The notes beneath the pieces were generated by a model that saw nothing but the letters and a program-made list of their open reading frames with translations, did not search any database and had not been told where the DNA came from. This document shows positions 36,482-46,243 of a stretch of DNA of 64,000 bases, one piece after another. Origin of the DNA: an uncultured Colwellia sp. (GTDB lineage Bacteria > Pseudomonadota > Gammaproteobacteria > Enterobacterales > Alteromonadaceae). Numbering within the stretch: the stretch's first letter is position 1; every line of letters begins with the position of its first letter. The position numbers and the translations under genes were made by a program. Where the stretch lies: the NCBI GenBank assembly GCA_913058145.1, contig CAJXQM010000004.1, forward strand, positions 1 through 64,000, read 5' to 3'.

Positions 36482-36784
36482 GCACCACAAAATTGTTAGC
36501 CGACCATGGACTTAGTGCATTATCGTAACAAGATAAATAAAAAATCTTAGCTAAGTGTAATTTATATAAGGCTAAGTAAAAATTCATGGCAACATGGCAT
36601 GGGGGGGGAACTCAAGGATTTTTTAATTTTGTGTACCTATTTTGTACCTGTGACCATTCATTAAATTTCCGTAGCCAATAGCCAATAGCCAATATTAGAG
36701 TAATAGATGACCTAAGCATGCAGCGTAATTTATATTCGTTATAATAAAAAATTATCCATCCACATAACAACATCGAGTGAACTT
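36482..36784. other. Intergenic gap with G8 run and 7-bp triplication
   Basis: 303 bp with no gene visible. Contains GGGGGGGG at 36601-36608, a partial direct repeat TTTTGTGTACC/TTTTGTACC (about 36633-36650), and three tandem copies of TAGCCAA (36672-36692). The G run in AT-rich sequence and the GTACC repeat might be remnants of a mobile element end, but nothing is conclusive. Confidence 0.55.
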
Positions 36785-37744
36785 ATGGTTATTGTTAGTC
36801 TGTTAATTTTCGTTATTTGTATTCATCTATGGCGTAAATATCTTTTATTAAAAGAAACTGGTATTAAAAATCACGAAGACTTTAACGGTGATTTGTATCA
36901 AATAGGTCATAGTATTGTGGCTCATTTAAACAATACTGGTCGAAGCCATAAAACCATTATTTGTATGCATGGCTGGTTAGAAGACTATCGCTATTTTACT
37001 CAGCTTTATACTGCTAACGACGGTGAGTTAATTTTAATCAATAGTTGTGATTATCATGCGGCTAATAAAAATATTACGCCCACAAAACCCGCTTGGCAAA
37101 TAGACAATCCTTATCAGAAACATACGATTGAACATGATGCTGCGGTACTGATTCAAGCGGTTAAAAATTTGGCAAGTACTGATGAGTTGTTGTTACACGG
37201 TCACTCTCGTGGTGGGGCGGTTGTACTTGAGGCCATTAAACAGAATCAAGCATTATTTAACAATGCAACGGTGATATTAGAAGCCCCTGTTTTACCTGAG
37301 GCTCCTCTTTTTAAAGCCAATAAACGCCCTAAAGCAGTTAATGATTTACTGTCTTATATCATTCTATATCCGTTTCCATTTATTGTGGCTTGGCTTGCGA
37401 GATTTGGCATACCTGACTTTGCATTAAAAAATATTCACCCCATGAATGAACGAAAAAAACATTTACTGTTGGGTATATGGAATAACCATAAATATATAAA
37501 GGTATTGTTAGATAACTTAACCAATTTGAATGCTTGGACACTCACAAATAAGGTTGATTTATTTGATGCGATTAAAAAAGGCTATATTCTAATTGGCAGT
37601 AAAGATGATGTATTAAGTCGTGATTTAATGATGAAGCTTGCCCATAAAAGTAAAAAGAATATTACGGTTATTGAAAGTAAAAATTCGAGCCACTTTATAA
37701 CGTTAGATATACCAGAACAAGTTAAGTCCCTAAAATTTGAATAA
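36785..37744 (+). CDS. Alpha/beta-hydrolase, membrane-anchored
   Basis: 319 residues beginning with one hydrophobic helix (about residues 2-17), then an alpha/beta-hydrolase domain. The oxyanion region is CMHGWLEDY, the nucleophile elbow is GHSRGG (serine about residue 142), and the C-terminal histidine candidate is in NSSHFITLD. The DD pair in GSKDDVLSRD is placed to supply the acid. The substrate cannot be inferred. It appears monocistronic, with its own promoter in the preceding 300 bp. Confidence 0.82.
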   Translation: MVIVSLLIFVICIHLWRKYLLLKETGIKNHEDFNGDLYQIGHSIVAHLNNTGRSHKTIICMHGWLEDYRYFTQLYTANDGELILINSCDYHAANKNITPTKPAWQIDNPYQKHTIEHDAAVLIQAVKNLASTDELLLHGHSRGGAVVLEAIKQNQALFNNATVILEAPVLPEAPLFKANKRPKAVNDLLSYIILYPFPFIVAWLARFGIPDFALKNIHPMNERKKHLLLGIWNNHKYIKVLLDNLTNLNAWTLTNKVDLFDAIKKGYILIGSKDDVLSRDLMMKLAHKSKKNITVIESKNSSHFITLDIPEQVKSLKFE

Positions 37745-37840
37745 AAATAACATGATGAATTAGCTAAGCCTATGTGTCGCATTCAAATGGGTCTTGCTAA
37801 TGCGTTAGCAAGACCACGGTATTATGGGTAATAAAAGTCT

Positions 37841-38125
37841 TTAACTTTCTGCTGTTACGGGATCAATCATCTTACGTACTTCGGTTACTTTGGTGGCTGG
37901 AAAACCACTCCGCTCCGCATGCTCTTCAATAAGTGCTACGTTATCGGCTAAGTAGATACAGAATGTCTTATCGCCGGCTACATAGGAATGTTCCCATTGA
38001 ATCTTCTTCTGTTCCGCCTGCATTTCGTTAAGCACGCCATTAGACTGTTGTGCAGCTCCACGCAGCTCTTCTCGCGCAGCTGAGCCTATCTCTGGGATGT
38101 CTCGTTCAATTATATATCTTGGCAT
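37841..38125 (-). CDS. DUF4242 (SCO4226-like) small protein
   Basis: 94 residues, beginning MPRYIIERDIPEIG and ending TEVRKMIDPVTAES. This start and end, with WEHSYVAGDKTFCIYLADN and HAERSGFPATKV between, are typical of the DUF4242 family, whose Streptomyces member SCO4226 binds nickel. Ferredoxin-like alpha/beta fold is expected. No signal peptide. The role in this organism is unknown, and it looks like a single-gene unit. Confidence 0.85.
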   Translation of the reverse strand: MPRYIIERDIPEIGSAAREELRGAAQQSNGVLNEMQAEQKKIQWEHSYVAGDKTFCIYLADNVALIEEHAERSGFPATKVTEVRKMIDPVTAES

Positions 38126-38370
38126 AGTATTTTCCGCTTGTTGGAGTTTAGGATATAGGCTAAGGATTCTTTTACCTATAGGTTATAAAACACTATAGGT
38201 AATATTTTGTCAACGTCGCAAGCTAAGTTTTATCGTGTTTTGTCTAAGAGAAACCACTGAGCTAGGTTTACATTTCAAGGTGAAGGTTTTTGACATAAGT
38301 ATCGGGATGGGTCAGTTGAGCTAGTTCATCGTTAATATAATTGTAAAGTTGATCTAGGTAGTTAACAAAT

Positions 38371-38400
38371 AAAAAAGCGAACCATTTCTGGCTCGCTTTC
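38371..38400 (-). terminator. Intrinsic terminator after gcvP
   Basis: Read on the minus strand: AAAGCGAGCC, AGAAAT, GGTTCGCTTTTTT. The AAGCGA/TCGCTT stem with an inner CC/GG extension is followed by a U tract, about 85 bp past the gcvP stop codon. Confidence 0.88.
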
Positions 38401-38463
38401 TACGTTATTTCTACATGATTTATATGTTATTCAGTTAGCGTTTCCAACTGGATCTATTGTGAG

Positions 38464-38484
38464 CAACAACAACAACAACAACAA
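38464..38484. repeat. (CAA)7 microsatellite next to the gcvP stop codon
   Basis: Seven perfect CAA units immediately downstream of the gcvP stop codon. On the mRNA strand this is (UUG)7. Non-coding. Confidence 0.95.
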
Positions 38485-38485
38485 C

Positions 38486-41395
38486 CTAATCAATATAACT
38501 ATCAATAGGTGGGCAAGAACAGATTAAATTTCTATCTCCATAAACATCATCAATACGATTAACCGTTGGCCAGAATTTATTAGCCGCTGCCGCTGGTACA
38601 GGAAAAACAGCTTCTGCAACTGTGTAACCACGATCCCAAACATCAGTAATATCCGCTAACGTATGGGGGGCATTTTGAAGAGGATTATTCAATAGCGCCC
38701 ACTCACCTGACTCAACTTTTCGTACTTCATCACGAATACACACCATGGCTTCAACAAATCGGTCTAATTCAACTTTTGATTCAGATTCAGTTGGCTCAAT
38801 CATGAACGTACCCGCTACAGGGAACGACATAGTGGGTGCATGAAAACCGTAATCAATTAAGCGCTTTGCTATATCTACTTCGGTAATACCTGATGACGCT
38901 TTAAGTGGACGTAAATCGATAATACATTCGTGGGCAACACGGCCATTTTTTCCAGCATATAAAAGCGGGTAATGTTGGCTTAGTTTTGTTGCTACGTAGT
39001 TAGCGTTAGTGATTGCATATTTACTAGCCTCAGTAACACCTTGCTTACCTAACATGGCGCAATAGAGGTAAGAGATACATAAAATACCGGCACTACCATA
39101 GGGTGCTGCTGATACGGCGCCATTACCTTTAGTTACTTCATCGACGTTAATTAACGCATGGTCAGGTAAAAACGGGGCTAAATGCGCTTTAACGCCGATA
39201 GGCCCCATACCTGGACCACCACCACCATGTGGAATAGCAAAGGTTTTGTGTAAGTTAAGGTGAGAAACATCAGCGCCGATATGCCCTGGTGATGTTAATC
39301 CTACTTGTGCGTTCATATTTGCACCATCAAGGTAAACTTGACCGCCATGCTCATGTACGATGTTACAAATTTCAGCAATGGTTGTTTCATAAACACCGTG
39401 CGTAGATGGGTAGGTAATCATGATACAAGCAAGGTTGTCGCGTAACTCTTCTGCTTTCGCAGTTAAGTCGGCCATGTCAACGTTACCTTCCTTGTCACAA
39501 TCTACTACAACAACTTTAAAACCAACCATCTGGGCTGTTGCTGGGTTAGTACCATGCGCTGAAGAGGGAATTAAACAAATGTTACGATGTGAATCGCCAC
39601 GGCTTTCGTGATATTTAACAATTGAGATTAAGCCCGCATATTCACCTTGTGCCCCTGAGTTAGGTTGCATCGACATTTTGTCGTAACCCGTTAACTCAAC
39701 TAACCATTTAGCTAGTTCGTCAATCATTGTCTTGTAACCTTGCGCTTGGTTCATTGGCGCAAAAGGATGCATGTTGGCAAATTCAGGCCATGATACGGGG
39801 ATCATTTGCGCGGTTGCATTTAACTTCATCGTACAAGATCCTAAAGAAATCATTGAGTGGTTCAATGCTAAATCTTTGTTCTCAAGTTTTTTGATATAAC
39901 GAAGCATTTCTGTTTCGCTGTGGTAAGAGTTAAATACAGGATGCGTTAAGATTGCTGACTGACGTACTAATGATGTGGGAATTGAGGAATGACCCGAAGC
40001 CACGATTTGATCATCAAGTTCGCCCACGTTTAAACCGTGACCTTCACCTAATAAAATATCGAATAAACCAGCCATTTTTGCCCGTGTCGTGGTTTCATCT
40101 AGTGATATTGAGATTTTACCTTGAACGTCGTTGCGAAAGTTAACGCCCGCGGCTAATGCGCGTGCGACGATTTCTTCTTTGTTAAACTTACCATCAGATA
40201 AGTTAAAAGTAAGCGTGTCAAAGTAATTAGCATGAACAGCCGTTAAGCCTTTTGTTGCCGTACCTAAACATAATATGTCAGCAAAACGATGAATACGGTC
40301 AGCAATAGTTTTTAAACCTTGTGGGCCGTGATAAACCGCATAGAACGCTGCCATGTTGGCGAGTAATACTTGTGCTGTACAAATGTTTGAGTTGGCTTTT
40401 TCACGACGTATATGTTGCTCACGAGTTTGCATAGCCATGCGTAGTGCGTTGTTACCACGTGTATCTCTTGAAACACCAATAATACGACCCGGTAATGAAC
40501 GTTTGTATTTATCACTTGTGGTGAAAAATGCGGCGTGTGGACCACCGTAACCCATTGGTACACCAAAACGTTGGGTTGAACCAATAACAGCGTCTGCGCC
40601 TAATTCACCCGGAGATTTTAATAAGACTAAGCTCATGATGTCGGCTGCTACGGCAACAATACCTTTTTTCTCATGAATTTTAGTAATTAAGTCACTGATA
40701 TCGGTTACTGCACCGCTAGCGCCAGGGTATTGAATAAGGGCGCCGAAAACATCGTGCTCTGCCGCTTCGTTCGCAGGGGCAACGATAATGTCAAAACCAA
40801 ACATTTGTGCTCGTTGCTTAACAACGTCAATAGTTTGTGGGTAAACATCATCACCGATAAAAAATAAGTTTGATTTTTTGTTTTTAGACACACGTTTGGC
40901 TAATGCCATGGCTTCTGCTGCTGCAGTAGATTCATCTAATAATGACGCGGAAGCGAGGTCTAAGCCGGTAAGGTCTATACACATTTGTTGGAAGTTTAAT
41001 AATGACTCTAAACGACCTTGAGCAATTTCTGGCTGATACGGCGTATAAGCTGTATACCAACCTGGATTTTCTAACACGTTACGTAAAATAACATTGGGCG
41101 TTAAGGTACCAAAATAACCTAAACCAATGTACGTATCGTTTACTTGATTTAAGCTAGCAACGGCTTTTAAATCCGCCAAGGCTTGAAATTCTGTTTTACT
41201 CTCTTGGATATTTGGCAAGTCAGCTAAACGAATATCACTTGGGACTATTTCATCAATTAACGTATCGACTGACTCAACGCCTAAGTCTTTCAACATGGCT
41301 TGCGTTTGCGATTCGCTAGGGCCTATATGGCGACGGATAAAGTCTTGAGTTTGCTCTAACTGTGCTAATGAGTTAACAATTACTTTTGAGGTCAT
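38486..41395 (-). CDS. gcvP: Glycine dehydrogenase (decarboxylating), P protein
   Basis: PLP enzyme of the glycine cleavage system that decarboxylates glycine and passes the aminomethyl group to lipoyl-GcvH. The 969-residue length is the fused alpha-beta form. Visible signatures are [17 protein letters not shown] at the start, GGPHAAFF, and the PLP-lysine segment [20 protein letters not shown]. Last gene of gcvT-gcvH-gcvP, separated from gcvH by 271 bp that contain a structured repeat. Terminator downstream. Confidence 0.98.
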   Translation of the reverse strand: MTSKVIVNSLAQLEQTQDFIRRHIGPSESQTQAMLKDLGVESVDTLIDEIVPSDIRLADLPNIQESKTEFQALADLKAVASLNQVNDTYIGLGYFGTLTPNVILRNVLENPGWYTAYTPYQPEIAQGRLESLLNFQQMCIDLTGLDLASASLLDESTAAAEAMALAKRVSKNKKSNLFFIGDDVYPQTIDVVKQRAQMFGFDIIVAPANEAAEHDVFGALIQYPGASGAVTDISDLITKIHEKKGIVAVAADIMSLVLLKSPGELGADAVIGSTQRFGVPMGYGGPHAAFFTTSDKYKRSLPGRIIGVSRDTRGNNALRMAMQTREQHIRREKANSNICTAQVLLANMAAFYAVYHGPQGLKTIADRIHRFADILCLGTATKGLTAVHANYFDTLTFNLSDGKFNKEEIVARALAAGVNFRNDVQGKISISLDETTTRAKMAGLFDILLGEGHGLNVGELDDQIVASGHSSIPTSLVRQSAILTHPVFNSYHSETEMLRYIKKLENKDLALNHSMISLGSCTMKLNATAQMIPVSWPEFANMHPFAPMNQAQGYKTMIDELAKWLVELTGYDKMSMQPNSGAQGEYAGLISIVKYHESRGDSHRNICLIPSSAHGTNPATAQMVGFKVVVVDCDKEGNVDMADLTAKAEELRDNLACIMITYPSTHGVYETTIAEICNIVHEHGGQVYLDGANMNAQVGLTSPGHIGADVSHLNLHKTFAIPHGGGGPGMGPIGVKAHLAPFLPDHALINVDEVTKGNGAVSAAPYGSAGILCISYLYCAMLGKQGVTEASKYAITNANYVATKLSQHYPLLYAGKNGRVAHECIIDLRPLKASSGITEVDIAKRLIDYGFHAPTMSFPVAGTFMIEPTESESKVELDRFVEAMVCIRDEVRKVESGEWALLNNPLQNAPHTLADITDVWDRGYTVAEAVFPVPAAAANKFWPTVNRIDDVYGDRNLICSCPPIDSYID

Positions 41396-41559
41396 AACAG
41401 TTTCACTTAAATAAATTTATGAATTTGAAATAAAATAAAGCCTCAAACATAATTTGTTTAAGGCTTACTATTAAAAACTACCCTTTTAACAAAGGTAATG
41501 AATATTTAGATACTTTTATCAACTGATTTATCTTAACTAAATTAATTCTTTAACTAAGA

Positions 41560-41650
41560 CAATCAAGATGTAGGCAAAGCAGTCAAGTTGTACGCTGTTG
41601 GGGCTTACGGTAGTAAGTGACAAGGCGAACAACGTAGAAAATGCCGACTA
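41560..41650. repeat. Intergenic structured repeat, copy A (gcvH-gcvP gap)
   Basis: The segment AAGTTGTACGCTGTTG...GGCTTA...AAGTGACAAGGCGAACAACG resembles, with gaps, the element in the gcvT-gcvH gap (AGTTGTGAGCCC...GCTTA...AAGTGATAGGGCGAATAACG). The ends GTTGT/ACAAC are complementary, so it can fold. No ORF. Confidence 0.55.
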
Positions 41651-41666
41651 AAATTGATTATCGACG

Positions 41667-42053
41667 TTAATCTTCGATAGACGAAGCGTAGCCGTCTGCA
41701 TCAAGTAAGTTTTCTAACTCACTTGCATCATCAAGTTTAACTTTAAATAACCAACCTTCACCAAATGCGTCAGAGTTAACTAACTCAGGAGCATCTTCAA
41801 GTGCTTCGTTGATTTCAACAACAGTACCTGAAACAGGTGCGTAAATGTCTGAAGCTGCTTTAACAGATTCTGCAACAGCAACATCATCGCCAGTGCTGAT
41901 TGAATCATCAACGTCAGGTAATTCAACAAAAACCATATCACCTAAAAGATCTTGTGCGTGTTCAGTAATGCCAACAGTAACGATACCGTCTTTTGCTACG
42001 CTAACCCACTCGTGAGAAGTGGCATATTTTAATTCTGTAGGGATGTTGCTCAT
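41667..42053 (-). CDS. gcvH: Glycine cleavage system H protein
   Basis: Lipoyl carrier protein of 128 residues that shuttles the methylamine group between GcvP, GcvT and lipoamide dehydrogenase. The lipoylated lysine is K65 in [16 protein letters not shown]. Other conserved segments are [18 protein letters not shown] and the C-terminal EGWLFKVK. Normal length. Flanked on both sides by gaps with related inverted-repeat elements. Confidence 0.98.
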   Translation of the reverse strand: MSNIPTELKYATSHEWVSVAKDGIVTVGITEHAQDLLGDMVFVELPDVDDSISTGDDVAVAESVKAASDIYAPVSGTVVEINEALEDAPELVNSDAFGEGWLFKVKLDDASELENLLDADGYASSIED

Positions 42054-42135
42054 GTTAATTTTTCCTATTTAAATTTTTAATTTAAGTAATTTTTATCGCA
42101 CAAAACCACTAGATAATAGTATAAATCCTATGTAA

Positions 42136-42241
42136 TTGGAATTACAGCGAAGCCGTCTAGTTGTGAGCCCTTGAGCTTAACTCATATAAGTTAAGCTAAG
42201 TGATAGGGCGAATAACGACAACAATAAAGCTGTAATTTCAA
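42136..42241. repeat. Intergenic structured repeat, copy B (gcvT-gcvH gap)
   Basis: Outer inverted repeat TTGGAATTACAGC (42136-42148) and GCTGTAATTTCAA (42229-42241), 12 of 13 matching. Inside it GTTGT/ACAAC and GCCCT/AGGGC pair, and at the centre is AGCTTAACT-CATATA-AGTTAAGCT (42174-42197). The whole unit can fold into one long branched hairpin. MITE- or BIME-like. Confidence 0.75.
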
Positions 42242-42251
42242 GTACGACGGA

Positions 42252-43340
42252 TTAGAAAACTTTTTTGCCGTTACGAACAAAGCTAGGCTTAGTTACGGTA
42301 ACTTTTACTAATTTTTTACGCATTTCAACTTCGACTATGTCACCCACTTTTACGCTACGTGGTACTCGCGCTAAGGCGACACTGTGTCCTAAGGTAGGTG
42401 AGAATGAACCAGAGGTTATCTCTCCCTGACCAAATTCGGTAATGACCACTTGATGAGAGCGTAATACACCTTTTTCTGTCAGTACTAAACCCACTAATTT
42501 AGGTTGTGTACCGGCAGCTTTTTGCGTTGTTAATACATCACGACCAATAAAGTTACGTGCAGTTGGCTCCCAGCTAATAGTCCACGCCATGTTAGCAGCT
42601 AATGGAGATACAGTTTCGTCCATATCTAAACCATAAAGATTCATACCCGCTTCTAAACGTAATGTGTCACGAGCACCTAAACCACATGGGGCTACACCTA
42701 CATCTAATAGTTTTTGCCAAAAATCTTCTGCGGTATTATCTGGAACAATAATCTCATAACCGTCTTCGCCGGTATAACCGGTAGTGGCGATAAACAAATC
42801 ACCCACTTGCACGCCAAAGAATGGTTTCATGCCTTCAACCGCAACAATTTGCTCTGGTGTGAGTAACTCGGCCACTTTAGCTTTGGCTTGTGGGCCTTGC
42901 ACAGCAATCATGCCAAATTCAGGTCGTTCAATAATGGTCAGATCAAAACCGCTTGCTTGTTTGTTCATCCACGCGAGATCTTTTTCGCGAGTTGCTGAAT
43001 TAACCACTAAACGGTAATTAGTATCTGAGAAGAAATAAATGATCAAATCATCAATTACACCACCTTCTTCATTTAACATACCCGTATATAGCGCTTTACC
43101 TGCTACGGTTAATTTGGCGACATCATTAATCACTAAATAACGTAAAAAGTCTTTTGCGTCAATGCCTTGTATGTCAACAATGGTCATATGAGAAACATCA
43201 AACATACCAGCATTTTGACGAACAACATTGTGTTCTTCTATTTGTGAGCCATAGTTAATTGGCATTTCCCAGCCATAAAAATCAACCATTTTAGCGCCAG
43301 AAGCTAAGTGTTTTGCATGCAGTACGGTTTTGTTCGTCAT
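42252..43340 (-). CDS. gcvT: Glycine cleavage system aminomethyltransferase, T protein
   Basis: Transfers the methylene group from GcvH-bound aminomethyl to tetrahydrofolate, releasing ammonia. The 362 residues contain [21 protein letters not shown] at the start, MFDVSHM with the folate-site aspartate, [11 protein letters not shown], and [20 protein letters not shown]. Normal length. First gene of the gcv set. A sigma-70-type promoter is visible about 90 bp upstream. Gene order gcvT-gcvH-gcvP and the upstream ubi/pepP genes match E. coli. Confidence 0.98.
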   Translation of the reverse strand: MTNKTVLHAKHLASGAKMVDFYGWEMPINYGSQIEEHNVVRQNAGMFDVSHMTIVDIQGIDAKDFLRYLVINDVAKLTVAGKALYTGMLNEEGGVIDDLIIYFFSDTNYRLVVNSATREKDLAWMNKQASGFDLTIIERPEFGMIAVQGPQAKAKVAELLTPEQIVAVEGMKPFFGVQVGDLFIATTGYTGEDGYEIIVPDNTAEDFWQKLLDVGVAPCGLGARDTLRLEAGMNLYGLDMDETVSPLAANMAWTISWEPTARNFIGRDVLTTQKAAGTQPKLVGLVLTEKGVLRSHQVVITEFGQGEITSGSFSPTLGHSVALARVPRSVKVGDIVEVEMRKKLVKVTVTKPSFVRNGKKVF

Positions 43341-43408
43341 AAGTAATACCTAAGTAAGTCAGCCAAGTATTTGCTGTTAGCGCCTACTAATGTGAATAAA
43401 AATAGTAA

Positions 43409-43426
43409 AGCCCTCGAATGTGGGCT
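43409..43426 (-). promoter_or_regulatory. Hairpin at the 5' end of the predicted gcvT leader
   Basis: On the minus strand AGCCC-ACATTCGA-GGGCT, followed by UUUACUAUUUUU. It starts right at or next to the predicted transcription start. It may stabilise or attenuate the transcript. It is not a glycine riboswitch. Confidence 0.45.
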
Positions 43427-43427
43427 A

Positions 43428-43456
43428 ATTATAACCGTTGGCTTAGTCCTATTCAA
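43428..43456 (-). promoter_or_regulatory. Sigma-70 promoter of gcvT
   Basis: On the minus strand TTGAAT (43456-43451), 17-bp spacer, TATAAT (43433-43428). The -10 box is perfect and the -35 box matches 4 of 6. The predicted start is near 43421, giving a leader of about 80 nt. Confidence 0.75.
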
Positions 43457-43620
43457 CAAAACACAATCACGATTTTCAAATTAAAAACCAAGTTTACGAC
43501 AAAGTTAGAATTAAATTCCAAAAAATAGAGTTTATTAAAATTATAGCCCAATTAAAGCAGATTGATCGGCTAGTGGCAGGGATTAATTTTATAAATTTTT
43601 TTACTGTTTTTTTGAATCAC

Positions 43621-44889
43621 TTAGTTTAGCTTTCTTTGTGCTAATTCAGGTAAGTCACTTTTAAGGCCCAGTGCCTTTTCTATTAGAATTTTTTTAGCTG
43701 GCTTAACGTTATCCAATAAACTGAGTCCAATACCGCGAAATAATTTAACGCCTGGTTGCTGAAGACTAAAGGTTTGCTTGATTGCCTCCATGGCAGCAAT
43801 CATCTCTGTAGCTTCACTTTTACGGGCGCGTGAAAAAGCTTTTAATACTCTTGGTGAGGCTAAATTTTTATCCCCTGTGCCTTGCGCTGACATTAATGAA
43901 GTAATGTTTTGTGCCAATGCGGCGGCATCTACTAAACCAAGATTAACGCCCTGCCCTGCAAGCGGGTGTATAGTATGCGCTGCATCGCCAATCAGTACGA
44001 CTCTGCCTTTCACAAAATCTTGAGCCAATCGCATGGTTAGCGGATAAGTAAAACGTTCACTGACCAACTCAATGTTACCTAACTTACCGTCACTGGCCGC
44101 TGTTAGCTCTTTAGCAAAATCGATCGCATTAAGCGCGGTTAGCCTTTTAGCTTCTTTAGGTGATGTTGAATAAACAATAGAGCATGTGGCATTATCTTGT
44201 GGAAAAAGAGGTAAAAAGGCTAAGGGTCCAGTGGGAAGAAAGACTTGCCATGCTGTATTTTCATGACCTTGCGAACATTTTATTGTGGCAACAATCGCAT
44301 GATGATCATAATCACGAGTGATCATGGGGGTATCTATTTGCTTTCTAACCCATGAGTTTGCCCCGTCAGCGCCAACAACCAGTTTTGCCATTAAAGGGGC
44401 TTGTGTGCCTTTACTTACTTCTACAGAGGTATCAAAACTAACAAAAACTTCGCTATCCCCTTCGGTAATACTGGCTAATTTATGATCAGTGAAAAAACTA
44501 ATCCCCTCATCCGTTTGAGCTTTTTGCCATAAGGCATTGCGGATCACCTTGTTTTCAATAATCCAACCAAGGTTTTCATGTTGTAAAAAAGGGCCTAAAT
44601 CATCAAACGAAAAATCTAGCTTGCCTAAACCACCCTTGTCCCAAATATGCATTTTTTGATAAGGTTGTAGACGATTTTCTGTAATATCAGACCAAATATT
44701 CAAGTTTTCAAAAAGGGTTTGACTAGCCATATTGATCGCACTAACCCTTACCTCTGGCTCGGGTGTTACCGCTTTGATAGGTTGAGTGTCGGCAATGGCA
44801 ATTTTTAGGTCGGTGGTTTTTCTTAAGGCTAACGCTAAGGTTAAACCGACGATACCAGCACCCACAATTAATACATCAAATTTTTGCAT
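43621..44889 (-). CDS. ubiI: Ubiquinone-biosynthesis FAD hydroxylase UbiI/VisC
   Basis: Class A flavoprotein monooxygenase that hydroxylates a polyprenyl phenol ring during ubiquinone synthesis. The 422 residues have the dinucleotide motif DVLIVGAGIVGLTLALAL, the DG motif region VVGADGANSWVRKQ and the GD motif LIGDAAHTIHPLAGQGVNLGL. It follows ubiH directly (11 bp), as visC follows ubiH in E. coli. Assignment to UbiI rather than UbiF comes from this gene order. Confidence 0.88.
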   Translation of the reverse strand: MQKFDVLIVGAGIVGLTLALALRKTTDLKIAIADTQPIKAVTPEPEVRVSAINMASQTLFENLNIWSDITENRLQPYQKMHIWDKGGLGKLDFSFDDLGPFLQHENLGWIIENKVIRNALWQKAQTDEGISFFTDHKLASITEGDSEVFVSFDTSVEVSKGTQAPLMAKLVVGADGANSWVRKQIDTPMITRDYDHHAIVATIKCSQGHENTAWQVFLPTGPLAFLPLFPQDNATCSIVYSTSPKEAKRLTALNAIDFAKELTAASDGKLGNIELVSERFTYPLTMRLAQDFVKGRVVLIGDAAHTIHPLAGQGVNLGLVDAAALAQNITSLMSAQGTGDKNLASPRVLKAFSRARKSEATEMIAAMEAIKQTFSLQQPGVKLFRGIGLSLLDNVKPAKKILIEKALGLKSDLPELAQRKLN

Positions 44890-44900
44890 TATTTATCTCT

Positions 44901-46202
44901 TTAATAGCCCATCAACTTATTTACCAAGGTTCTTTTTAGTGGCTGACAATAATTCATTATTTTTAAGCCTGCATTTCTTCCCGCAACTAAAGGAGGTAAA
45001 TCATTCGCAAACAAGGTAACAAGTGAGTCGGTTAAGGTGATTATTTGTTTTTGATCTTGTGCACGTTTTTGTGAATATTCATTGAGTAACCTAAAACTGC
45101 CAATATCCGCTTGGTTCTGTAATTGTTTTTCGATCAAACTGGCCATCAATTGCACGTCACGCAAACCTAAATTAAAGCCTTGCCCTGCAATGGGGTGAAT
45201 GGTGTGTGAGGCATTACCAATAAGCGCCATTCGATGATAGGTTTGTTGCTGGGCTTGTAAAAGTACTAACGGATAAACATCGCGCTTACCTACCTGAGTA
45301 ATTTTGCCAAGCCAACTGCCAAAGGCTAATTCAAGTTGATGACTAAATTCAACATCGTTAAGGGCTAATAGCTGTTCACTTTGTTTAGCTGACAACGTCC
45401 ATACTAGTGAGCAACGACTTTGCGAATTTTTTAACGGAACCAAAGGTAGCATTGCAATGGGGCCGAATTCTGTGAAACGCTCAAACGCTTTATTGTTATG
45501 TACTTTTTCTGTCGCAACATTGGCAATCAGTGCCACTTGCTGATAATCATTTTTATTTACGTCAATTTTTGCTAACTTTCGACAAGGTGAATTAGCGCCA
45601 TCGCAGGCAAGTAATAAACTGGTTTGTAAAATATCAGCTGAGCTAAGTGTTACGTTAACCACACTATTGTCTACGCTATTACTTAGTTCATTATCTGATT
45701 CAGGAATGAGTTCATTGTTGTGTTCATTGCTGGGTTGCCAATTAATATCCGTAATCGTATCAGGGCTAAACCACTGGACATTAGTTTTACTGGCTAATGC
45801 TTTTAATTGCCCTTGGCCAATTTTAGCCATAGCGATAACATAGCCTAATGCAGATACGCCGTGTTCTTGTGCTTCTATACGGGCTTTACCGTAATGGCCA
45901 CGATCTGAGATATCAATTTTTTCAATCGGGCAAGCATCAAGTAATAAATGCTGCCACACATCCACACTGTCTAGGTATTTTGCGCTCGCATGTGATAACG
46001 CCAAGACGCGATCATCAAACAAAGGCGAGGTGTGACTTTGTTGTGCCGTTTTATGTTCTTCAGGCTTATTTGCTTCAACAATGGCAATAGATAATAAGCT
46101 GCCATCGGCTTTGGTTAAATCCGCTAAGCTTAATGCCATTAAACTCCCTGATAAGCCGCCGCCAGAGATGATGATATCAAAAAATTTTTTAGTCTTGCTC
46201 AT
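44901..46202 (-). CDS. ubiH: 2-octaprenyl-6-methoxyphenol hydroxylase UbiH
   Basis: FAD-dependent monooxygenase of ubiquinone synthesis, 433 residues. N-terminal FAD motif is DIIISGGGLSGSLMALSL; LLACDGANSPCRK is the middle DG motif; LIGNASHTIHPIAGQGFNLGLRD is the UbiH version of the GD motif with asparagine in place of aspartate. A low-complexity acidic insert (around residues 158-180) lengthens it slightly. It lies 41 bp after pepP in the ygfB-pepP-ubiH-ubiI operon conserved across gammaproteobacteria. Confidence 0.94.
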   Translation of the reverse strand: MSKTKKFFDIIISGGGLSGSLMALSLADLTKADGSLLSIAIVEANKPEEHKTAQQSHTSPLFDDRVLALSHASAKYLDSVDVWQHLLLDACPIEKIDISDRGHYGKARIEAQEHGVSALGYVIAMAKIGQGQLKALASKTNVQWFSPDTITDINWQPSNEHNNELIPESDNELSNSVDNSVVNVTLSSADILQTSLLLACDGANSPCRKLAKIDVNKNDYQQVALIANVATEKVHNNKAFERFTEFGPIAMLPLVPLKNSQSRCSLVWTLSAKQSEQLLALNDVEFSHQLELAFGSWLGKITQVGKRDVYPLVLLQAQQQTYHRMALIGNASHTIHPIAGQGFNLGLRDVQLMASLIEKQLQNQADIGSFRLLNEYSQKRAQDQKQIITLTDSLVTLFANDLPPLVAGRNAGLKIMNYCQPLKRTLVNKLMGY

Positions 46203-46243
46203 GATTTTTTTATTTGGTTTTGACTTTGTTTGTAATTAAATAC

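Larger units (their letters stand above)
38126..38485. other. Intergenic gap with gcvP terminator and CAA microsatellite
   Basis: 360 bp between the DUF4242 gene and gcvP. Holds the gcvP terminator (38371-38400) and (CAA)7 at 38464-38484. The right-hand 100 bp before the DUF4242 start is its promoter region; I see no other gene. Confidence 0.7.

Noticed and set aside
43341-43620. Glycine riboswitch upstream of gcvT
   Set aside because: No conserved glycine aptamer core can be recognised on the minus strand; only a promoter and a short hairpin are visible.
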